Source: an uncultured Clostridia bacterium (GTDB taxonomy: Bacteria > Bacillota > Clostridia > Oscillospirales > JAAYOS01). Taken from it: 12,294 bases of DNA. Made by a program: the position numbers and the translations under genes. Where the stretch lies: the NCBI GenBank assembly GCA_944386395.1, contig CALXAZ010000031.1:1-12294 (forward strand), given 5' to 3'. Below, one piece after another: positions 7,483-12,294 of this stretch; position 1 is the first letter of the stretch; each line of letters opens with the position of its first letter. The notes below the pieces were generated by a model. The model was not told the DNA's origin, did no database searches, and was given only the letters and a program-made list of their open reading frames with translations.

Positions 7483-7511
7483 ATAATAGCATACTTTAAA
7501 GGCAAAGTCAA
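7483..7511 (-). promoter_or_regulatory. Promoter of the tRNA-fMet gene
   Basis: On the minus strand TTGACT (7506-7511), a 17-bp spacer and TATTAT (7483-7488) are seen, with TGC directly before the -10 as an extended -10. The predicted start near 7476 is about 18 nt before the mature tRNA 5' end, leaving a short leader for RNase P to remove. Confidence 0.7.
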
Positions 7512-7545
7512 CCCCTTTAAACGTAAATTTTAACAAAGAGCATTG

Positions 7546-7572
7546 TTGACTTTAACATTATAATAATATAAT
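7546..7572 (+). promoter_or_regulatory. Candidate promoter of the alkD-type gene
   Basis: TTGACT (7546-7551) and TATAAT (7567-7572) lie on the plus strand with a 15-bp spacer. Using TAATAT at 7569-7574 instead gives 17 bp. It points away from the tRNA promoter. The two -35 boxes form the inverted repeat AAAGTCAA / TTGACTTT (7504-7511, 7546-7553). Confidence 0.45.
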
Positions 7573-7639
7573 ATTGTCTCGTGAAAATCTGGGCTTTTGA
7601 TGCAAAAAGATATATAAAAATGAAATGAGGGATTATTGA

Positions 7640-8416
7640 ATGGCGAAAAAAGAGGAGAGAACTGGGAGCTACAGATTTGCCATTGATCATTGGGACAAAG
7701 AAAATTATGCGCTGCTGCTGGACGAGCTACATCGCCTTGCTGAGCCAGATTTTCAAAAATTTCATTCTGGGCTTGTTCCCGGTGAGGAGAAGATTCTGGG
7801 GGTACGCACACCTGAGCTGAGAAGGATTTCAAGAGAAATTTCCGCTGGCAACAGGAGGGAATTTCTTGAGCTGGGGTGTGGGGACATTTATGAAGAAAAG
7901 GTACTTTACGGTATGGTGACAGCGGGGGGGAAGGAAGCGCTGAGGCAGCGCATGGCAGATATCTCCAGATTTGTCCCAAAGATAGACAGCTGGGCAGTGT
8001 GCGACATATTTTGCAGCAGCCTGAAATGTATAAAGGGTGATAAGGCGGCATATTGGGGGTTTATTACAGGGTTTCTTTTGTCGGAAAATGAGTTTGAGCT
8101 GCGCTTTCCGCTGGTTGTACTTCTAGGATATTATGTGGACGAGGAATATTTGGAAAGGGTATTAGATATATATGATACGGTGAGACACGAGGGATATTAT
8201 GTCAGGATGGCGGTTGCCTGGGGGATATCAGTATGTTTTGCAAAGTTTCCAGAGCAAACGCTTCGGTACTTGAAGGGCTGCTCGCTTGATAGCTTTACGT
8301 TAAACAAAACGATACAGAAATGTATCGAGTCATACAGGATTTCACCTGATATGAAAAAAGAGCTTCGGACAATGAGAAGTGAGCGAAAACGAAATTCCCC
8401 CGAAACTCACAGATAG
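7640..8416 (+). CDS. AlkD-type DNA alkylation repair protein (HEAT-like repeat DNA glycosylase)
   Basis: A 258-residue cytoplasmic protein of the DNA alkylation repair (AlkD) family, which removes positively charged alkylated bases such as N3-methyladenine and N7-methylguanine using a superhelix of HEAT-like repeats. Family marks are ILGVRTPELRRI (52-63), DSWAVCD (116-122), ELRFPLVVLL (153-162), YYVRMAVAW (186-194) and IQKCIESYRIS (225-235). Trp118, Asp122, Arg155 and Trp194 fall at the spacing expected for Trp109, Asp113, Arg148 and Trp187 of Bacillus cereus AlkD, so it is probably active. It is slightly longer than that protein, with a basic C-terminal tail. GAGGGA at 7627-7632, 7 nt upstream, fixes the ATG start. 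It stands alone, divergent from tRNA-fMet. Many Clostridia carry AlkD-like paralogues of unproven specificity. Confidence 0.88.
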   Translation: MAKKEERTGSYRFAIDHWDKENYALLLDELHRLAEPDFQKFHSGLVPGEEKILGVRTPELRRISREISAGNRREFLELGCGDIYEEKVLYGMVTAGGKEALRQRMADISRFVPKIDSWAVCDIFCSSLKCIKGDKAAYWGFITGFLLSENEFELRFPLVVLLGYYVDEEYLERVLDIYDTVRHEGYYVRMAVAWGISVCFAKFPEQTLRYLKGCSLDSFTLNKTIQKCIESYRISPDMKKELRTMRSERKRNSPETHR

Positions 8417-8433
8417 GTTTTTCAGGCTTCTGA

Positions 8434-8462
8434 GAGCTGAAAATTTATACTGCTTTCAGCTC
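8434..8462. repeat. 9-bp hairpin after the alkD-type gene
   Basis: GAGCTGAAA (8434-8442) and TTTCAGCTC (8454-8462) pair around an 11-nt loop, 18 bp past the stop codon. No T-tract follows, so it is at best a weak terminator. The rest of 8463-8610 is AT-rich with no gene seen. Confidence 0.35.
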
Positions 8463-8612
8463 GAATGACAGGATATATGCTTTTAAGTGGACGGAATGCA
8501 ATGGAGTGGAGAATGTATTTATTGAGAAATGAGTTATATTAATCATGGAAATTAGCTTGTTTTATTAGAAAAAGCAATCGTTTTCACTACTTTTAAAGGA
8601 AAAACACTTTCG

Positions 8613-8665
8613 TCAAAATTAATATTTTTTTGCGTATTGATTTATGTTAATTTGTATGTTATAAT
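8613..8665 (+). promoter_or_regulatory. Strong promoter with A/T-rich upstream stretch for the Gfo/Idh/MocA gene
   Basis: TTGATT (8637-8642), a 17-bp spacer and consensus TATAAT (8660-8665) are preceded by TGT (8657-8659) as an extended -10. An A/T run at about 8615-8630 lies where an UP element would be. The predicted start is near 8672, giving a leader of about 56 nt. Within that leader GCGTTTACA (8684-8692) resembles one side of a LacI-family or catabolite-response operator. Confidence 0.7.
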
Positions 8666-8727
8666 GGTCGTAATTCCAGACAAGCGTTTACATTTCGCAA
8701 TCGCAAATTAAAAGGAGGAAACAAACA

Positions 8728-9966
8728 ATGCAACCCAAAAAAGTCAAAGTTGGCGTTATAGGCTGCGGCACAATATGCAAGCGCACCTATATGGAAAACA
8801 TGGTCAACAAATTTAACATTCTCGAAGTAGTTGGCTGCGCCGATCTTATCCCTGAGCGTTCAAAGGCTATGGCTGATAAGTATGGCATCAAGCAGATGAC
8901 AAACGAGGAGATCTACAATGATCCGGAGATCGAAGTCGTTTGCAACCTGACTACACCTGAGTCTCACTTTGAAGTATCTTCCGAAGCAATGAAGCATGGC
9001 AAACATGTTTACTGCGAGAAGATGATGGCTGTCGATTTCTCTGAAGCTACTGAGCTTATGAGGCTGGCAAAAGAGAATAATGTCATGTTCATCACAGCTC
9101 CTGACACCTTCCTTGGCGCATGGGAGCAGTCCGCACGTTTCTACATAGACGCGGGTATTATCGGTAAGCCGGTATCTGTGCATGCACAGCACACCTGCTC
9201 TTATCGTCCGGCAAACCCGATTTTCGACCTTTCTCCGGATAGTTTCTTCTTCCCGCTTCATCCAGGCGGAGGTCTCCCGTTTGATTGGGGTGGGTATTAC
9301 CTCCACACAATGCTCAACATCCTTGGCCGTATAACCAAGGTTGCGGGCTTCGGTGGTAACTACGAGCCGAACATGCTCTATACACATCCTGCACATCCAA
9401 AGTACAAAGAGAACTTCTTTGTTGACACCCCAACATCCATCTTTGCGGCTCTCGAGTTTGAAAGCGGAGTTCATGGAACATTCCAGCTGACCTCTGAGTC
9501 ATACAATTCCGAGCACTTTGAAATTACTGGTACAAAGGGAACCCTCGTTCTGGGCAACCCGAACAATTTCGATGGCTCTATGATCCTCAAGCGTCCCAAC
9601 ATGAAGGAAAAACCGAGAATGATGGGCGCTCCTGGACAGGGCGGCAACGGCGCTCAGGTCGACCGTGCGCAGCTTGGCGAGTTTGCGATGCCGGAAGAGA
9701 TGGTTCTGCCGATGCTCCATGGCTTCAACGACGGCTCTTGCCGTGGTGTTGGTCTTGCTGATATGGCATATGCTCTCCGCAACGGTCGCAAGCCGCGTGC
9801 TGATGCTCAGATTGGTTATCATGCTATGGAAGTTATCCACGGCTCCATCGAGTCTCAGAAGACCGGAAAGACATACATCATGACCTCTCCGTTCGAGCGT
9901 CCGGCTCCGCTGGATATCACTATTGCTGCTGGTATCTCCGGTCAGGAAGCTGTTCTCGACGACTAA
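8728..9966 (+). CDS. Gfo/Idh/MocA family NAD(P)-dependent oxidoreductase
   Basis: A 412-residue oxidoreductase of the glucose-fructose oxidoreductase / inositol dehydrogenase / MocA family, which interconverts hydroxyl and keto groups on sugars, cyclitols or their derivatives. The N-terminal Rossmann fold is shown by VGVIGCGTICKRT (8-20). CEKMMAVDFSEA (96-107) is the family's CEKP motif with Met in place of Pro, and Lys98 is kept. GGLPFDWGGYYLHTM (181-195) supplies the Asp186/His193 pair usual in the active site. AAAGGAGG at 8711-8718, 9 nt before the ATG, fixes the start. Codons are more biased than in the neighbours (Arg mostly CGT/CGC, few ATA), which with the promoter suggests high expression. 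It is a single-gene unit closed by a terminator. The exact substrate is not recognisable. Confidence 0.9.
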   Translation: MQPKKVKVGVIGCGTICKRTYMENMVNKFNILEVVGCADLIPERSKAMADKYGIKQMTNEEIYNDPEIEVVCNLTTPESHFEVSSEAMKHGKHVYCEKMMAVDFSEATELMRLAKENNVMFITAPDTFLGAWEQSARFYIDAGIIGKPVSVHAQHTCSYRPANPIFDLSPDSFFFPLHPGGGLPFDWGGYYLHTMLNILGRITKVAGFGGNYEPNMLYTHPAHPKYKENFFVDTPTSIFAALEFESGVHGTFQLTSESYNSEHFEITGTKGTLVLGNPNNFDGSMILKRPNMKEKPRMMGAPGQGGNGAQVDRAQLGEFAMPEEMVLPMLHGFNDGSCRGVGLADMAYALRNGRKPRADAQIGYHAMEVIHGSIESQKTGKTYIMTSPFERPAPLDITIAAGISGQEAVLDD

Positions 9967-10022
9967 TAGATGTCAGGCGCCGTTTTACGCAAGAAGCTTT
10001 AACGGTTATATCAATGAAAATG

Positions 10023-10052
10023 AAAGGGCGTCATTACAGAATGACGCCCTTT
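10023..10052 (+). terminator. Rho-independent terminator after the oxidoreductase gene
   Basis: AAAGGGCGTCATT (10023-10035) and AATGACGCCCTTT (10040-10052) form a 13-bp stem with the loop ACAG, followed by TGTG; the T-run is TTTT at 10050-10053. It lies 56 bp past the oxidoreductase stop and separates that gene from the small membrane protein. Confidence 0.8.
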
Positions 10053-10154
10053 TGTGCGTTACGGGTCTATCTTCTCCCCAATGAGATATGGTTGCTGCGG
10101 CTGAATGGTTTAAAATATTTGAAAACAATGAAAAGGCATTGCGAGGGTTGCGTA

Positions 10155-10409
10155 ATGAAAAAAGTATTATTTATAATATGGGTTATCGCAATTATTGTGT
10201 TTTTTATTGATTGGGGAATTGTGGGGATATCTTTTTTAAACGGTAATTATGAGATAAAAGCGGGAATATATATTGGGCTTGTTTGTTTTATTATTATATG
10301 TGTTTATCCATTCTACAAATTGTTTAATGACAGATGCCCATATTGCGGGAAAATGATACTACTAAGCGGTAAATACTGCTCTTATTGCGGTAAAGAAATA
10401 AAAAAGTAA
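10155..10409 (+). CDS. Small membrane protein with C-terminal zinc ribbon (hypothetical)
   Basis: An 84-residue protein. The ATG at 10155 is preferred over an upstream in-frame ATG at 10014 because GAGGG (10143-10147) lies 7 nt before it and the longer version would read through the terminator hairpin. Residues about 4-19 and 37-55 are hydrophobic and probably form two membrane helices. The C-terminus carries Cys61-P-Y-Cys64 and Cys75-S-Y-Cys78, two CxxC knuckles 10 residues apart, which is a zinc-ribbon pattern expected to bind one zinc ion in the cytoplasm. No specific family or function is recognised. It is more AT-rich than its neighbours and stands alone between a terminator and the guaA promoter. 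Similar short membrane/zinc-ribbon proteins are widespread in Clostridia. Confidence 0.7.
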   Translation: MKKVLFIIWVIAIIVFFIDWGIVGISFLNGNYEIKAGIYIGLVCFIIICVYPFYKLFNDRCPYCGKMILLSGKYCSYCGKEIKK

Positions 10410-10491
10410 TTTTGGATAACAAGATGATATATTTGGCGGACGAGCTATCCGGCTTGGATGTCATTTTCAATATTGCCTCAGCCTGCGGCTA

Positions 10492-10520
10492 TTGACAATT
10501 CAGATGGTTTGATATATGAT
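10492..10520 (+). promoter_or_regulatory. Promoter of guaA
   Basis: A consensus TTGACA (10492-10497), a 17-bp spacer and TATGAT (10515-10520) predict a start near 10527 and a leader of about 54 nt. That leader is too short for a purine riboswitch aptamer with an expression platform, and no such fold was seen. The gene-free stretch 10410-10491 shows nothing else firm. Confidence 0.75.
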
Positions 10521-10580
10521 AAAATTTACAAAATGAGAGGAATACTGAAAATATTTGTCTATCTGTAACAGGAGGTAAAT

Positions 10581-12116
10581 ATGGCAAACCAGCTTGTCCT
10601 GGTGCTCGATTTTGGCGGTCAGTATAACCAGCTGATAGCGCGCCGGGTCCGTGAATGCGGAGTATATTGCGAGGTACATAAGTATAGCCTGTCTATCGAA
10701 GAGATCAGGGCAAAGGCACCGATAGGGATAATTTTTACGGGTGGTCCGAACAGCATATATTTGGATGAGTCGCCAAAGGCGGATCCACAGCTGTTCGAGC
10801 TTGGGATACCGATCCTGGGCATTTGTTATGGTATACATGCGATGGCATATGCCCTTGGTGGAAAAGTAGTATCTAACGAAAATGCCCGTGAATATGGAAA
10901 GACGGATACATTTTATAATACATCTTGCAAGCTTTTCGAGGGGCTTCCGCCGGAAGGGATATCGTGGATGAGTCACGGGGATTCCATTGCGGAGCTGCCG
11001 GAGGGGTTTGTATCTGTTGCACATACGGCAAGCTGCAGCGTTGCTGCTATGGAAAATGTACATAAAAAGTTTTATGGTGTCCAGTTTCATCCTGAGGTTA
11101 TGCACACAGAAAACGGGATAAGTATGCTGCGTAATTTCCTCTATAATGTATGCGGAGCAATAGGCGACTGGACGATGGGAGACTATCTGAAAACCGCTGT
11201 CGAGCAGATACGGGCAAAAGTACGCGATGGGAAGGTACTTCTTGCGCTTTCCGGAGGTGTAGACAGTTCTGTTGCAGCGGCGTTGTTATCTCGTGCTGTT
11301 GGGACTCAGCTTACCTGCATATTTGTTGACCACGGACTTATGCGCAAGAACGAGGGAGACGAGGTAGAAAAAATATTTGGCGATGGCAGGATGAATTTTA
11401 TCCGGGTAAACGCAGAGGAGCGTTTTCTTGGAAAGCTTGCCGGAGTATCCGATCCCGAGACTAAACGTAAAATAATAGGCGAGGAGTTTATCCGTGTATT
11501 TGAGGAGGAAGCCAAAAAGATAGGTACTGTGGATTTCCTTGTCCAGGGCACCATTTATCCGGACATTATAGAGTCTGGGCTTGGGGACTCCGCTGTGATA
11601 AAAAGCCATCACAATGTGGGTGGACTTCCGGACTATGTTGATTTTAAAGAGATAATCGAGCCGCTAAGGCTGTTGTTTAAGGATGAGGTGCGACAGCTTG
11701 GTCGTGAGCTTGAGCTGCCTGAGTATCTGGTGATGCGGCAGCCGTTTCCCGGACCTGGGCTTGCTATACGTGTGATAGGAGATATCACCAAAGATAAGCT
11801 CGAGATACTCCGAGAGGCGGATTTCATTTTACGCGATGAAATAATGAAGGCAGGGCTCGAATACAGTATAAATCAATATTTTGCTGTGCTCACAAATATG
11901 CGCTCTGTTGGTGTTATGGGAGATGGTCGCACGTATGACTATACGCTTGCTCTCAGAGGTGTTACAACTACTGACTTCATGACAGCTGACTGGGCTCGCA
12001 TTCCGTACGATGTTCTGGACAGAATATCTGTAAGAATAGTAAATGAAGTGCGCTCTATAAACCGAATCGTCTATGACATTACCAGTAAGCCTCCGGCAAC
12101 GATTGAATGGGAATAA
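10581..12116 (+). CDS. guaA: GMP synthase (glutamine-hydrolysing)
   Basis: A 511-residue cytoplasmic enzyme that makes GMP from XMP, ATP and glutamine, the last step of guanine nucleotide synthesis. The class I glutamine amidotransferase domain (about 1-195) has TGGPNS (53-58), the nucleophile Cys82 in GICYG, and His170/Glu172 in QFHPE. The ATP pyrophosphatase domain holds the P-loop SGGVDSS (224-230) and FVDHGLMRKNE (248-258). The C-terminal dimerisation domain has RQPFPGPGLAIRVIG (386-400) and the classic end SKPPATIEWE. Length is normal for the family. GGAGG at 10571-10575 is 5 nt before the ATG. One oddity: the residue four after the nucleophile, usually Gln (GxCYGxQ), is His86 here. The gene stands alone with its own promoter. 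Its 3' end is a known integration site for genomic islands. Confidence 0.98.
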   Translation: MANQLVLVLDFGGQYNQLIARRVRECGVYCEVHKYSLSIEEIRAKAPIGIIFTGGPNSIYLDESPKADPQLFELGIPILGICYGIHAMAYALGGKVVSNENAREYGKTDTFYNTSCKLFEGLPPEGISWMSHGDSIAELPEGFVSVAHTASCSVAAMENVHKKFYGVQFHPEVMHTENGISMLRNFLYNVCGAIGDWTMGDYLKTAVEQIRAKVRDGKVLLALSGGVDSSVAAALLSRAVGTQLTCIFVDHGLMRKNEGDEVEKIFGDGRMNFIRVNAEERFLGKLAGVSDPETKRKIIGEEFIRVFEEEAKKIGTVDFLVQGTIYPDIIESGLGDSAVIKSHHNVGGLPDYVDFKEIIEPLRLLFKDEVRQLGRELELPEYLVMRQPFPGPGLAIRVIGDITKDKLEILREADFILRDEIMKAGLEYSINQYFAVLTNMRSVGVMGDGRTYDYTLALRGVTTTDFMTADWARIPYDVLDRISVRIVNEVRSINRIVYDITSKPPATIEWE

Positions 12117-12120
12117 AACG

Positions 12121-12163
12121 GAACGGCGTGAAAACCCAGTGTTTATGCGGGTTTGCGGCGTTC
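12121..12163 (+). terminator. Imperfect hairpin after guaA, possible terminator
   Basis: GAACG (12121-12125) pairs with CGTTC (12159-12163), CG (12127-12128) with CG (12156-12157), and AAACCC (12132-12137) with GGGTTT (12149-12154). One mismatch and a small bulge interrupt the stem. TCTTTT follows 7 nt later (12171-12176). This is weaker than the other terminators in the window. Confidence 0.4.
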
Positions 12164-12173
12164 GGAGAAGTCT

Positions 12174-12194
12174 TTTGATAACAATTTGATAACA
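12174..12194. repeat. Tandem TTTGATAACA repeat with 11-bp period downstream of guaA
   Basis: TTTGATAACA occurs at 12174-12183 and again at 12185-12194, separated by one A. The 11-bp period puts both copies on nearly the same face of the helix, as seen for arm-type integrase or excisionase binding sites near attachment sites. The position 58 bp after the guaA stop makes that reading plausible but unproven. Confidence 0.4.
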
Positions 12195-12263
12195 GCCATA
12201 CAAGAGCCATTATTCTTGCAGCCTAGTGGTTTACGGGTTACAGAATGATAAAAGGCGGCTTGT

Positions 12264-12294
12264 ATGGCGAAAGAAATCCATATTAGAAAGCCCT
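12264..12294 (+). CDS. Start of an unidentified gene running off the right edge (partial)
   Basis: An ATG at 12264 opens a frame of ten codons, MAKEIHIRKP, to the window edge. An AAAGGCGG sequence at about 12251-12258 lies 5 nt upstream and can serve as ribosome binding site. The basic, short N-terminus does not identify a family. Lying just after guaA, it could be the first gene of an integrated element, such as a small regulator or excisionase. That is a guess from position only. Confidence 0.4.
   Translation, partial: MAKEIHIRKP

Noticed and set aside
10014..10154. N-terminal extension of the zinc-ribbon protein from the ATG at 10014
   Set aside because: It would translate through the terminator hairpin at 10023-10052 and lacks a ribosome binding site, while the ATG at 10155 has one.
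10088..10210. 40-codon frame overlapping the start of the zinc-ribbon gene, a possible leader peptide
   Set aside because: No ribosome binding site precedes the ATG at 10088 and no homologue is recognised.
10434..10455. Resemblance of GACGAGCTATCCGG to part of the tRNA-fMet complement
   Set aside because: Similarity is limited to about 14 bases with a gap, and no cloverleaf can be drawn. It is not a tRNA remnant that can be supported.
10521..10580. Purine riboswitch in the guaA leader
   Set aside because: The predicted leader is about 54 nt, with no three-way junction or conserved aptamer bases.

Overview
The window looks like a chromosomal segment of an anaerobic Firmicute, most likely class Clostridia and perhaps a gut or rumen member of the Oscillospiraceae/Lachnospiraceae. 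The grounds are AT-rich spacers, strong GGAGG-type ribosome binding sites, sigma-A-like TTGaca/TATaat promoters, a two-membrane-segment AraC regulator beside an LplA/YtcQ-like lipoprotein, and a Gram-positive lipoprotein signal. The genus is not decided by the sequence.

Layout. (1) Bases 1-350: possible tail of a gene entering from the left, then a gene-poor stretch with two hairpins. (2) Bases 350-7060: an accessory-looking sugar/ester locus. A membrane-tethered AraC/YesN-type regulator reads leftward. Divergently, a rightward cluster encodes an extracellular solute-binding lipoprotein, an MBL-fold hydrolase and a type-B carboxylesterase. No ABC permease or ATPase gene is present. The 347-413 bp divergent spacer carries an exact 14-bp inverted repeat and other operator-like repeats. 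(3) Bases 7060-7640: hairpins and a lone initiator tRNA (fMet, CAT) on the minus strand with its own promoter and terminator. (4) Bases 7640-8416: an AlkD-type DNA alkylation repair protein whose promoter lies back to back with the tRNA promoter. (5) Bases 8728-9966: a single Gfo/Idh/MocA oxidoreductase with a strong extended -10 promoter, codon use suggesting high expression, and a clear terminator. (6) Bases 10155-10409: a small two-segment membrane protein with a C-terminal zinc ribbon. (7) Bases 10581-12116: guaA (GMP synthase) with a clear promoter. (8) Bases 12117-12294: tandem repeats and the first ten codons of another gene. This is a plausible left edge of an element integrated at the guaA 3' end, but no integrase is visible.

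How the genes may work together: the regulator probably senses an extracellular ligand and controls the lipoprotein/hydrolase/esterase cluster, so that an ester- or lactone-containing substrate is captured outside and hydrolysed in the cytoplasm. The missing permease must be supplied from elsewhere, or the binding protein has another role. The remaining genes are independent single-gene units. No CRISPR array, transposase or rRNA was seen. The best candidate for something undescribed is the permease-less regulator/lipoprotein/hydrolase/esterase module with its unusual divergent control region.
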